DNA of 64,000 nucleotides, from positions 62,001-126,000 of the forward strand of contig JAEUWI010000016.1 in assembly GCA_016791475.1 (NCBI GenBank), given 5' to 3'. Numbering within the stretch: position 1 is the first letter of the stretch; every line of letters starts with the position of its first letter. This DNA is from Candidatus Hydrogenedentota bacterium (lineage in GTDB: Bacteria; Hydrogenedentota; Hydrogenedentia; Hydrogenedentales; JAEUWI01). The notes under the pieces were generated by a model. It worked only from the letters and a program-made list of their open reading frames with translations, made no database searches and had not been told where the DNA came from. Both the position numbers and the translations under genes were made by a program. Shown here piece by piece: positions 52,641 through 61,163 of the stretch.

Positions 52641-53909
52641 TTGGCGACAGAGACAGAGCGGTTTCGGGAGGCCCGCATACTCATAACGGACGACCAGGAG
52701 AGCGTCGTAACCTTGATTGAGCGTGTCGTGCGCGACGCGTTCGGCTGCCACATCGATACCACCCATACGGGGGACGAAGCGCTGACCTTGCTTCAGGCCG
52801 CGCCCTACGATGTATTCGTGACCGATATGAAGATGCCCGGCACCCACGGCCTTGAATTGATTGAGAAGGCGATCTTAGCCTGCCCCGAGGTGGATATCCT
52901 TGTCATGACGGGTTATCCCGGCGACTTCCCCTATGTGGAGGTCATTCAGCGGGGCGCAAAGGATTTCCTGAACAAACCTTTCCTGCCCGCCGAGCTGGAG
53001 GCCAAACTGATTCGGGTGCTGCGGGAGCGCCACCTGCGCCATGACTTGGTCGTCGCACATAAGAAATATCGCAGTCTTTTCGATTTGAGCATGGACGGGA
53101 AGCTCCTGCTCAACATGGATCGCCTGCTTATCGAAGACGTCAACGAAGCCTACTGCACATTGCTGGGCGTGGACAAGAAGGAGCTGGTGGGGCGGGTCTT
53201 TTCGGAGGCCCTGGAGACCGCTGATCGCGAGCGTTTCGAACTCTGGATGGGCGTGTGCAGCCGGAGCGGCAAAGGCACCATGGGCGATCTGCCCGTGCGT
53301 CATGTGGCCGATCACTGCCTTCACTTCGATGTGACGGTGACCATGGTTCACGCCGACAGCGAGCAGTTTGCCTTCCTGGCCTTTAAGGACATCACCGAGA
53401 AGCAGGAAGTGGACCGCAAGCTGGCGGAGGCCGCGCAAAAGGATGCGCTGACGGGTCTGTACAACAAGCGTTCCTTTACCAATCGCATTGAATGGGCGGT
53501 GGCCAGCGCCGCGGAAAAAGGCGCGCCACTGGCCCTGCTCATGATCGATCTGGACAACTTCAAGCGCTGTAACGACACCAACGGGCACCAGACGGGCGAT
53601 ACCCTGCTCAAGAGCGTGGGCGATGTGATCAAGAAAAGCATCCGCATCACCGCCTATGACGAAGGCTTTCGCTGTGGCGGCGACGAATTTGCCGTGTTGC
53701 TGCACAATTTCTCGCCGTCGGGTTTCACGGTGGTTGCCGAGCGCATGCAGAGCGAGTTTGCCAAGGTGGAACGTTTTGGCACGACCATGAGCATTGGCGT
53801 GTCGGAGTTCAAGGCGGGAATGAATTCCGGCGACCTGATTGAGGCGGCGGACAAAGCGCTCTACGCCGCCAAGGCCATGGGGAAAAACGCAATCAGCTAC
53901 GCACCCTGA
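52641..53909 (+). CDS. Response regulator with PAS and GGDEF domains (diguanylate cyclase)
   Basis: 422 residues from a TTG at 52641 with GGAG upstream. Receiver domain (residues ~10-130) with phospho-Asp62 in VFVTDMKMPG and Lys in FLNKPF. A PAS-like domain follows at ~145-255 (DGKLLLNMDRLLIEDVNEAYCTLLG). The GGDEF domain runs from ~270, with KDALTGLYNKRSF, DLDNFKRCNDTNGH and the active-site GGDEF at 346-350. It should make cyclic-di-GMP. The inhibitory I-site RxxD five residues before GGDEF reads TAYD, so Arg is missing and product inhibition may be absent. No partner kinase is adjacent. Confidence 0.92.
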   Translation: MATETERFREARILITDDQESVVTLIERVVRDAFGCHIDTTHTGDEALTLLQAAPYDVFVTDMKMPGTHGLELIEKAILACPEVDILVMTGYPGDFPYVEVIQRGAKDFLNKPFLPAELEAKLIRVLRERHLRHDLVVAHKKYRSLFDLSMDGKLLLNMDRLLIEDVNEAYCTLLGVDKKELVGRVFSEALETADRERFELWMGVCSRSGKGTMGDLPVRHVADHCLHFDVTVTMVHADSEQFAFLAFKDITEKQEVDRKLAEAAQKDALTGLYNKRSFTNRIEWAVASAAEKGAPLALLMIDLDNFKRCNDTNGHQTGDTLLKSVGDVIKKSIRITAYDEGFRCGGDEFAVLLHNFSPSGFTVVAERMQSEFAKVERFGTTMSIGVSEFKAGMNSGDLIEAADKALYAAKAMGKNAISYAP

Positions 53910-53961
53910 AGTGTCCCCGTTCCCCTTTTGAGGCGAGCGGCGACTCGAAGCCGCCCCCGGC

Positions 53962-55038
53962 TCAGGGGGCGCTTGTCGCCCGCGCCGTCTTCACCGGTGG
54001 GCCGAAGACCTCCTTCAGGAAGGCAATGGCGACCTGCTCCACGCGCTGGTTGACCGGGTTGGCAATATCCATGGCGTGGGGCCAGCCGTCGATGCGGTCG
54101 TACCAGTAGGTCATGCCCAGTTCCTGGAATTTCTCCGCCAGAAGGTCGGACTGCTCCACGGGCACGAGGGTATCAATGGTGCCGTGTATGATCAGCGTGG
54201 GCGGGTCGCTCGGATCAAGATAGGTGATGGGGGAGCCCTTCACGAACTTCTCGGGGACCTCCTCGTAGGTGCCCTGCATGAAGCCGGTCAACAGGGGATG
54301 GTCGCGGTTGGCCGGCATGGTGAAATCGGCGGGGCCGTAGATGTCAATGACGGCCTGGACCGCGCTGCTGACGCCCGGGTTGCCGCCCTGGCCTTCAAAT
54401 TCGGCCACGTCGGAACTGTAACCGACCATCATGGAGAGGTGGCCTCCCGCAGAGCCGCCGATGACGGCGATTCGGTTTGGATCAACATTGAGTTGGGCCG
54501 CATTGGCCCGCATCCAGCGCACGGCACACTTCACATCTTCCACGCAGTTGGGGAAATAGCCCGCCTCCCGGAGCCGGTAGCTCACGGTGGCCACCACATA
54601 GCCATGGGCCGCGAAGCGCGTGGTGTAAAACTTATAGTCCTGGCGCTTGCCGCTGCGCCATCCGCCGCCGTGAATAAAGATGATACCGGGCACCGGGCCC
54701 GTGAGGTTCTCGGGCGTATAGAGATCCAGTTCAAGCGGCGTTCCGCCCCCCGTGCCATAGGGAATGTTGATCTGCTCCTTGACGCCCGCGGGCACCGGGA
54801 TCGGCGCATCTTCGTCCAGCGTGTCCAGCTTATACCAGCCCATTTCCTGAAGGGCGAAGGCGGCATAGAGCATGCCCTCGGAGAGGAAGCCTTTCGGCGG
54901 CGGGCCGAGGGACTCAGGCACGCGCACCAGGTCGGGGCGCTTCGCCGGCGGGCCGGTGTGGATGAAAAGCCAGTAGGCGCCCGACAGAAGAGCGAGGAGC
55001 AGGAGACCGGCAATCGAGCGGAGCAGAATTCTGAACAT
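53962..55038 (-). CDS. Alpha/beta hydrolase, esterase/lipase (HSL/BD-FAE-like), first of tandem pair
   Basis: 358 residues with an N-terminal signal anchor (LLLLALLSGAYWLFIHTG). Oxyanion motif IFIHGGGWRSG near residue 123, nucleophile Ser in GGSAGGH near 195, Asp in HGTIDTLVP near 290 and His in GWPHAMD near 320. It is most like carboxylesterases that cleave acyl or feruloyl groups from sugars. Located outside the cytoplasm by the anchor. Its paralogue lies 270 bases upstream on the same strand; that gap carries a short 'CCACGAAGG' direct repeat. Confidence 0.85.
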   Translation of the reverse strand: MFRILLRSIAGLLLLALLSGAYWLFIHTGPPAKRPDLVRVPESLGPPPKGFLSEGMLYAAFALQEMGWYKLDTLDEDAPIPVPAGVKEQINIPYGTGGGTPLELDLYTPENLTGPVPGIIFIHGGGWRSGKRQDYKFYTTRFAAHGYVVATVSYRLREAGYFPNCVEDVKCAVRWMRANAAQLNVDPNRIAVIGGSAGGHLSMMVGYSSDVAEFEGQGGNPGVSSAVQAVIDIYGPADFTMPANRDHPLLTGFMQGTYEEVPEKFVKGSPITYLDPSDPPTLIIHGTIDTLVPVEQSDLLAEKFQELGMTYWYDRIDGWPHAMDIANPVNQRVEQVAIAFLKEVFGPPVKTARATSAP

Positions 55039-55308
55039 GGAATATTCCGATAGGGTTATAACGCTAAGTTGCAGCGAACTGACGCATTATCCGTACAAAT
55101 CAACAGGACAAGAGCGGATACCACGGGAGGGTTTGACGCTGCCGTTGACCGCGATCAAATACTTCACCACGAAGGCCACGAAGAAAAGAAGAGAGAAGGA
55201 ATCGCCACGCGCCTTGCGTTCCCGCCTTCAATCCAGGCAAGGCCAATTTACACTCCTGGTCGCGACACTTGCATTACCACGGTACATTCCGTGAACGTTC
55301 GGACCCAC

Positions 55309-56349
55309 TCAGGCGCCTTCGGGTTTCCCGAAGACGTGTTCGAGAAAGGCGCGGATCGTTGGTTGAACCCGGTTGGTTACCGGAATGGCCACGTCCATCG
55401 TGTGGGGCCAGCCGGGGTAGCAATCGTACCAGTAGTCCGCCTTCAGGGCCTGAAGTTTCTCCGCAAGCAGGTCCGCCTGCTCCGAAGGGACGATTGAATC
55501 GAGGGTGCCCTGAATGATGAAGGTGGGCGGATCCGAGGCATCCAGTTGATGGAGGGGAGATGCGTCCCGGTACTTGTCGGGAGCCTTCGAATAGGGCACG
55601 CCCATGAGGCCGACAACGCTCACATGCTCCTGGGCCACAGGTGCGGTAAAGTCCGTGGGGCCATAGAGATTGACCACGGCTTGAATTGCACTGCTGACAG
55701 CGGGATTGCCGCCGGTGCCTTCCAGCGCTGCGACGTTGCCCGTGTAGCCCAGCATCATGGCGAGGTATCCGCCACCCGAACCGCCCGCCGCCGCAATCTG
55801 GTCGGGGTTGATGCCCAGGCGCTCCGCATTGGCCCGGAGCCAGCGAATGGCGCATTTGGAATCGCTCACGCAGCCGGGGAACTTGGCCACGTCGCTGAAG
55901 CGATAGCCGATGGTCGCCGCCACATAGCCCCATTCGGCGAACTGCTGGGCATAGATGGTGTAGTCCTTGCGGCTTCCTTTGACCCAGCCGCCGCCGTGAA
56001 TGAACACAATCGCCGGACGGGGCGTCGTGATGTTTTTCGGGCGGTAGACGTCGAGCAACAGGGGGATGTCACCCTCCCGGCCGTACTCCACGTCCAGTTC
56101 CGCTATCACGGAATCCGGCAGCGGCGGCGGGGATTCCAGGTTCAGTAGTTGGAGTCGGCCCATCGCATACGCGGCCATCAGGGCGTTTTCGGTGGGGTAG
56201 CCTTTGGGCGGGGAACCCCACTCCTCCGGCATGCGCACGAGGTCGGTCCGTACGGCGGCGGCGCGGCCATCAAGCAGTAGCCACCATCCGGCGAAGGCGG
56301 TGGCGGCGACGAGGGGGGTCAAGGCAACAATTAGAATAAGTCTACGCAC
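55309..56349 (-). CDS. Alpha/beta hydrolase, esterase/lipase (HSL/BD-FAE-like), second of tandem pair
   Basis: 346 residues from a GTG at 56349; longer in-frame starts lack a signal and a ribosome site. N-terminal helix (LILIVALTPLVAATAFAGWWLLL). Same motifs as the neighbour: FIHGGGWVKG, nucleophile in GGSGGGY, QGTLDSIVP, GWPHTMD. The two align over most of their length, including RMPEEWGSPPKGYPTENALMAAYA against RVPESLGPPPKGFLSEGMLYAAFA, so they arose by duplication. Substrate unknown; likely a carbohydrate ester. Confidence 0.85.
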   Translation of the reverse strand: MRRLILIVALTPLVAATAFAGWWLLLDGRAAAVRTDLVRMPEEWGSPPKGYPTENALMAAYAMGRLQLLNLESPPPLPDSVIAELDVEYGREGDIPLLLDVYRPKNITTPRPAIVFIHGGGWVKGSRKDYTIYAQQFAEWGYVAATIGYRFSDVAKFPGCVSDSKCAIRWLRANAERLGINPDQIAAAGGSGGGYLAMMLGYTGNVAALEGTGGNPAVSSAIQAVVNLYGPTDFTAPVAQEHVSVVGLMGVPYSKAPDKYRDASPLHQLDASDPPTFIIQGTLDSIVPSEQADLLAEKLQALKADYWYDCYPGWPHTMDVAIPVTNRVQPTIRAFLEHVFGKPEGA

Positions 56350-56691
56350 GTGGGAGGGTCCTGGGGTGGCGCAATTAGCTATCGATGGCGTAATTGTCGC
56401 ACGAAGCACGGCCTGGGGACAAACCACGGGGGACGTACCGCCGCACGGGTCCTCGACGTAGCCAGTCGCTCGTCCAGCGCACGTCCCTAGCCCCGCCCAA
56501 CGAAGCTTTCGCCAACGCGGCGGCATGTCCCAGTGGATGTTGGAAAGGTGACGCGCGTCATGTCCGGGTCGCCCCACCCATCCCCTGGGACAGGCACGCG
56601 CTTTTGCGTCACTGATGCAATGAACGGGTGCCGGGAAGTCACCCAGTGGCCCGCGTTCGCAGAAGTGGTGTGCGTGGGTCCGTCCACACAC
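56350..56691. other. Intergenic region without a supported gene
   Basis: I see no gene. There are short imperfect inverted repeats (for example GTGACGC near 56548 with GCGTCAC near 56606) and a CCTGGGACAGGCACGCG stretch near 56585 that looks REP-like. Nothing is strong enough to annotate. The MFS terminator lies at its right end. Confidence 0.4.
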
Positions 56692-56727
56692 AAAAAAATC
56701 CCGTGTCCGCCGAAGCGGGCACGGGAT
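56692..56727 (-). terminator. Intrinsic terminator of the MFS gene
   Basis: Read on the minus strand: a 13-bp stem, ATCCCGTG(C/T)CCGC, around a 4-base loop, followed by seven T residues (seen as AAAAAAA at 56692-56698 on the plus strand). It is 27 bases past the transporter stop. Confidence 0.85.
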
Positions 56728-56753
56728 GAACTGACTCAGGTTAGCGCGGATGA

Positions 56754-58256
56754 TCAGTGGTCTATGTGAGCCACCTTATATCCGCCCTTGGACTTGAAGT
56801 AAACGATGAGAATTATAAAGCAGACAAACATGATGCAGGGGAAGATCGCCACCGTCTTGAGGGCGCCCTTCGTAGCGTTCGTCTTTACCGTCGTAATGGT
56901 GGCGGTGTCCGCCTCGGGAGCGGCCTTTTCCTTTTCCGGATCGAGCGCCGTGATCTGACCGAAGATCGTGGGCTTGGGCGAGGTGTACTGCTGATAGATT
57001 GCAGGACTTTCCTTTTCCAGGACTGTCGCCACGGACGTATCCTGAATGTACCCGAGGAATGGCGCACCGACGATACCGACAGCGAGCATGCCCACGCCAC
57101 CCAGGGTATTCAGCGTGAGGGCACCGCCCTTGGGGAACTGTTCGGCGGCCACACCGAGCATGGTGGGCCAGAAGAAGGTTTTGCCGAAGGCATAGAGTGT
57201 AGCGGCGGCCAGAATGACAACCCCGGTCGCCTGGGAAAGGAACACCAGGCCACATGCCGCGATCACCGCGCTACCCGCCAGCAGACCCAGGGGGGAGAGC
57301 TTGTGAACGATAGAACCGGCGCAGAAGCGGAGCAACATCATGATGAACGAGGTGTAGATGAGCACCCAGAGCGGCTGGAAGCCGAGCTTGTTCATCTCCG
57401 GTTCCATGAGCGGCGTGATCCAGCTATCGGTGCCCAGTTCCGTCGTTGCCAGCGGCATCATGACCAGCAGCATGAAAATGAAGAGGGGCTTGCCAAGGGA
57501 TTTGACGTAGAAACCGTAAATGCCGGTCAGGGCCACAATAATGGCGAGTTCCAGCACAAGCGGGAAGGAGAACACGCGCCCGACTTCGGCGGTCATGAGG
57601 GAGACGACGATAAAGGCACCGATGATGCCCACTTCCTTGAGCATGGCGAGGTACGATACACCCGATTCCACACGCTCGTGAACAGGAAACTTTTGTCCGA
57701 AGAGCATCACGGCATAGATGGCCGTGGGGATCAGAATGAGACCTACCTTGATCTGCCAGTCCGCGTCCGCGCCCAGCGCGATGGCCATGACACCGCCGAT
57801 CACCATGCCGCCCGGCCAGCCCGCGTGGAGGATGTTGAGCCACTTGGTCTTTTCGTTTCGGAACATGGTGGCCACAACAGGGTTAATCACGGCTTCCACG
57901 GCGCCGTTGCCCAGGGCCACGATGAATGTGGCAATGTAAAGCATCCAGTATCCCGTGGCGAAAATGGTCAGGACGGCGGAAATTACGTGGCAGGCAAAGG
58001 CAAATGCCATGGCCCGGCCATAGCCGATTCGATCAATCACCAGACTGAACAGGATGATGCTCAGGGCAAAGGGCCAGAGGCCCACACCAAAAATCTCACC
58101 CTTCTGGGTTTCCGTGAGTCCAAACTCGGTGCCCCAGTCATTGATGACCATGGATCGGACGACGAAACCGAAGGCCGTGGCGATCAACGCGATGAAGCAG
58201 CCCCAGAATAAACGCTTCTGGTGCGCTTCAATGCCGGCTGTTTGCTCTCCACTCAT
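56754..58256 (-). CDS. Major facilitator superfamily transporter
   Basis: 500 residues with about twelve hydrophobic helices. The N-half signature is LVIDRIGYGRAMA between helices 2 and 3, and VEAVINPVVATMFRNEKTKWLNILHAGWPGG resembles sugar-proton symporters of the FucP/nucleoside group. A loop rich in Asp/Glu/Lys/Pro lies before the last helix. The ribosome site is AAGG seven bases from the ATG. The substrate cannot be fixed; a sugar is likely from local hydrolases. A strong terminator follows. Confidence 0.85.
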   Translation of the reverse strand: MSGEQTAGIEAHQKRLFWGCFIALIATAFGFVVRSMVINDWGTEFGLTETQKGEIFGVGLWPFALSIILFSLVIDRIGYGRAMAFAFACHVISAVLTIFATGYWMLYIATFIVALGNGAVEAVINPVVATMFRNEKTKWLNILHAGWPGGMVIGGVMAIALGADADWQIKVGLILIPTAIYAVMLFGQKFPVHERVESGVSYLAMLKEVGIIGAFIVVSLMTAEVGRVFSFPLVLELAIIVALTGIYGFYVKSLGKPLFIFMLLVMMPLATTELGTDSWITPLMEPEMNKLGFQPLWVLIYTSFIMMLLRFCAGSIVHKLSPLGLLAGSAVIAACGLVFLSQATGVVILAAATLYAFGKTFFWPTMLGVAAEQFPKGGALTLNTLGGVGMLAVGIVGAPFLGYIQDTSVATVLEKESPAIYQQYTSPKPTIFGQITALDPEKEKAAPEADTATITTVKTNATKGALKTVAIFPCIMFVCFIILIVYFKSKGGYKVAHIDH

Positions 58257-58521
58257 ATTGCTACCTTTCCCTGCTGTTGTTCCCGATGAATGCGGAAGCT
58301 GAAGTTAAACGATCTGCCAACACGCAGCACGAGCAGACCTGGATTGACCCGATATACACAGGGAAAGGATAGTACCCATAATCCCGCCCCGGTTCAAGTT
58401 GCGGGAATACGGTTTTGGAGGGGGAGTCCAGATTCGCGGCGCCTGTTCCCAAAAGGGGCCGAGGCGGCTATACTGGTATCGGCGGCGGTCGCCTTGTGGA
58501 ATTCCCGGAGAAGATCACACC

Positions 58522-58830
58522 ATGGAACACAATCCCTATGAGCGGTTTCGCGGGCAGAAGCTCTCGCTCAACGATTATCTGGCGATTGACCGCACGGAGC
58601 TGGCCAACGAGCGAACCCTGTTGGCCTATGGCCGCACATCCATCGCGCTGGTGATTACGGGCGGGTCCGCCATGAAGTTCTTCGAGTCCCGGTGGGTCGT
58701 GCTTGCGGGCGCCGGTTTTGTGGTTGTCGCAGTCGTGGTCATGATCGTCGGTTGGCGGCGTTATCGCGCGATGGACCGGCGTCTGGGCGGGGCATTGGAA
58801 CAGCGGGCGGGGGATGTTAATCAACAATGA
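58522..58830 (+). CDS. DUF202 (YidH-like) small membrane protein
   Basis: 102 residues from the ATG at 58522, GGAG about 11 bases upstream. Signature LAIDRTELANERTLLAYGRT, then two membrane helices (SIALVITGGSAMKFF; VVLAGAGFVVVAVVVMIVG). DUF202 proteins are inner-membrane proteins of unresolved role, sometimes tied to osmotic or oxidative stress. Divergent from the MFS gene with a 265-base gap. A TTCCGTG inverted repeat lies just downstream. Confidence 0.8.
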   Translation: MEHNPYERFRGQKLSLNDYLAIDRTELANERTLLAYGRTSIALVITGGSAMKFFESRWVVLAGAGFVVVAVVVMIVGWRRYRAMDRRLGGALEQRAGDVNQQ

Positions 58831-58861
58831 TGCCCAATCTGTCGACCGACCTCCGCTCTTC

Positions 58862-58943
58862 CTTATTTCCGTGAAGTTCCGTGCCTTTCCGTGGTCCCGA
58901 AAAAGCTTGACCGCGGAAAGGCACGGATCCTTACGGCAATAAG
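58862..58943. repeat. Inverted repeat built of TTCCGTG triads
   Basis: Left arm 58862-58896 contains TTCCGTGAAG, TTCCGTGCCT, TTCCGTGGTC at 10-bp spacing. Right arm 58909-58943 is its imperfect complement (GACCGCGGAAAGGCACGGA and onward), with a 12-base loop. It shares units and plan with 41583-41655. It lies between the DUF202 gene and the secreted hydrolase. Confidence 0.8.
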
Positions 58944-58989
58944 GAAGCCAAGGATCAAGATTGAAGTCGCAGAAGGGAGATTTGCAGCG

Positions 58990-60129
58990 ATGTTAAGAAG
59001 TTCGGATTGGGCGCTACTGCTTCTTGTATTGATAGTTACGTGTACCACCCCCGCCCAGCCCGCGTCGAATCCGCTTATGGAGGTGCCGCCCGTCGTGTCG
59101 TCGTGGGACGATCTCACCGAGGGCCTGAAGACAAGGGAAGACTGGGAGGCGCGGCGTCCGGCGATCAAAGAGCAATTCCTCGACCTCCTGCGGGATCAGT
59201 ACAAACCCGAGAAGCCGCCGCTGGACCTTCAGATCCATGAGTCGGTCGAGGTGGATGGGGTCTACACGCGCAAGCTCATCAGCTATGCCGTGGAGGAGGG
59301 CGAACGGGCCCACGCGTATCTGGGGATTCCACTCAATGTGCCGGGGAAGCTGCCCGCGGTGGTGGTGCTCCACCAGACTTACGACAATGGTGCGCGGGAG
59401 GCGGCGGGGCTGGAGGGCAACCCGGACTATGCCCAGCTCGATCATCTGAGCCGTCGGGGATATATCACGGTTGCCCCCGATCATTTCGTGGCGGGCCATC
59501 GAATACCCCCGGCCGGCGCCTACGACACCACGGCCTTTCACGAGAAACATCCCGAGTGGACGGCGGCGGGAAAGTTCACCTATGAGCACAGCATTGCCAT
59601 TGACGTGCTGGAAACGCTGCCCGAGGTGGACACGGATCGTATTGGCGTCATCGGCCATTCCCTCGGGGGACAGGGGGCGATTTTCCTGACGGCCTATGAC
59701 GACCGGATCAAAGTCGCGGTATCCAATTGCCCCGCGCCGACCTTTCGGCACAATGCGAAGGTGCTGTCGTGGTCACGGGATCAGTGGTACACCTACTTCA
59801 AGCACATCCGGCCGGGGCTGCTGAACAACGAACTGCCGCCCATCGATTTTCATCACATGGCGGCCCTGGCCGCGCCCCGACCTTTCCTGCATATCGCGGG
59901 GCTGAACGATGGCGATGGGGGCACCCAGCGTCAGCGCGTTTTGATGATGCTAAGCGTGGCCAGGGTCTATGAAGTGGTCGGCGCGCCGGAGATGCACGCC
60001 TTCTACTTCCATGGACATGGCCATGGGGCTCCCTATGATGCGAGAGAGCTTATGTACGGATGGCTGGATATGCACCTGAAGGAACCCAGTGCTACCCGCG
60101 CGCGTTTGTTAGAGGATACCGCGCGGTAG
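58990..60129 (+). CDS. Secreted alpha/beta hydrolase (dienelactone hydrolase/acetyl-xylan-esterase-like)
   Basis: 379 residues from the ATG at 58990 (GGAG about 10 bases upstream), starting with a signal peptide (SSDWALLLLVLIVTCTTPAQP). Nucleophile Ser in GVIGHSLGGQG near residue 220. A likely acid is in LNDGDGG near 310, and His in FHGHGHGAPYD near 345. The oxyanion strand is VVVLHQTYDNG. This pattern fits family abhydrolase enzymes acting on acylated sugars. Third of four alpha/beta hydrolases in this 8.5-kb stretch. Confidence 0.82.
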   Translation: MLRSSDWALLLLVLIVTCTTPAQPASNPLMEVPPVVSSWDDLTEGLKTREDWEARRPAIKEQFLDLLRDQYKPEKPPLDLQIHESVEVDGVYTRKLISYAVEEGERAHAYLGIPLNVPGKLPAVVVLHQTYDNGAREAAGLEGNPDYAQLDHLSRRGYITVAPDHFVAGHRIPPAGAYDTTAFHEKHPEWTAAGKFTYEHSIAIDVLETLPEVDTDRIGVIGHSLGGQGAIFLTAYDDRIKVAVSNCPAPTFRHNAKVLSWSRDQWYTYFKHIRPGLLNNELPPIDFHHMAALAAPRPFLHIAGLNDGDGGTQRQRVLMMLSVARVYEVVGAPEMHAFYFHGHGHGAPYDARELMYGWLDMHLKEPSATRARLLEDTAR

Positions 60130-60176
60130 GTTCGGGAGTTGTCTGGGCTACACAGTCGTAGGCTCGTTGGCCTGTC

Positions 60177-60767
60177 TCAGAGCGTCCAGAAGGACCGCTC
60201 TTTGACGCGCGCGGTGATATCATTCGCCACGGATGAAAAGTGCTTTCCCGTCGTATCCACAATTTCGCAGTGGTGGAGGTTGCGAATGCGCTTGCTCAGG
60301 CTGCTCAGGTAGTCGATGTTTTCGTCGGTGGGGGCGAATCTCGGCTGGGGCCGGGCCATCATGCGGTCGACGAGCACGCCAACGGGCGCATCCAGTGCGA
60401 CCACGCGGAGGTGGATGCCTTTGGCGCGCATGCGCTTGCCCAGCATGTCCAGGCGCTGCTGATGGGCCACAACCCAGCTACAGAAGCAGTACTGGGCCCC
60501 CCATATACGGTAGCCTTCGGCACAGTGGAGCAAATTACGCTCGACGAGGTCCAACCGTTTGCGATCCATGCCGCCGGGCCAGGTATGGGCCAGGCTGTCG
60601 CCATCGAGCACGACATTCTGCAGCGGACACTGCCTGGAAAGGGCTTCGGCCACGGTGGATTTGCCCACGCCGGGCGCGCCAATCAGCATCACCATCCGAA
60701 GGGTCGCTTTGGGGGCGGACAGCCACAGGGTTTCAAGTTCGGGTAAAGCTGCGGTCATGGTTGCCAT
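60177..60767 (-). CDS. P-loop kinase-like protein (adenylate/shikimate kinase fold)
   Basis: 196 residues, ribosome site AGGAG. Walker A is IGAPGVGKST near residue 30, then VVLDGDSLAHTW like the acceptor-binding region of small-molecule kinases. RMMARPQPRFAPTDEN carries likely lid Arg residues. No signal or membrane segment. It would phosphorylate a small metabolite such as a sugar or nucleotide; substrate unknown. It stands alone between the secreted hydrolase and a repeat region. Confidence 0.65.
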   Translation of the reverse strand: MATMTAALPELETLWLSAPKATLRMVMLIGAPGVGKSTVAEALSRQCPLQNVVLDGDSLAHTWPGGMDRKRLDLVERNLLHCAEGYRIWGAQYCFCSWVVAHQQRLDMLGKRMRAKGIHLRVVALDAPVGVLVDRMMARPQPRFAPTDENIDYLSSLSKRIRNLHHCEIVDTTGKHFSSVANDITARVKERSFWTL

Positions 60768-61163
60768 GATATCGGTACTCCTTGCGCCATTAACTCCGGA
60801 TGGATTCCCGACTGCAGGGAACCCGTGACACCCACGGAGCTAGGAGTCCGAAGCAAGGATCGCGCCAAGGCCGGGGTGTGCCGAATTTTTTGGAAATGAG
60901 AGTAGCGCTTTTTGCTTTGGGCGCAACGCGATGTCGATTCAAGTCGTGCCACACGATCTCGCCGAAAGGCGAGTTCGAGTGTGGTGAGGGAGGGGATCCG
61001 GGGTCAGTTGCGTGACGCGGAGCGGTACTTTTGAGCCCGCAGTATATTGTCCCCGAGTTGTGAGAGGGTAGGTCCAATCCCACTTTGACCGCAGACAGAG
61101 GGCAAGGCTCAACGCACTCGAACTCGCTTAGGCGAGATCGTGTGGCACGTACCCCGTCACTGT
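60768..61163. other. Intergenic region with REPIN-like pair
   Basis: No supported gene. The main content is the inverted pair of palindromic arms at 60946-61148. The rest shows no recognisable structure. Confidence 0.5.
60946..61148. repeat. REPIN-like inverted pair of palindromic arms
   Basis: Left arm 60946-60981 begins GTGCCACACGATCTCGCC, and the right arm 61115-61148 is its reverse complement. Inside each arm is a hairpin: CTCGCC-gaaa-GGCGAG on the left, CTCGC-(4)-GCGAG on the right. The spacer is 133 bases. The GTGCCACRCGATC core and the layout match 1645-1882. It ends 16 bases from the stop of the next gene. Confidence 0.75.

Noticed and set aside
55160-55190. CCACGAAGG direct repeat as another phased triad
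   Set aside because: Only two units at 9-bp spacing are visible, too little to group with the 10-bp triads.
56350-56691. A third REPIN-like or TIR element
   Set aside because: Only short imperfect inverted repeats are present; neither GTGCCACRCGATC nor AGGGACTGACGC occurs there.
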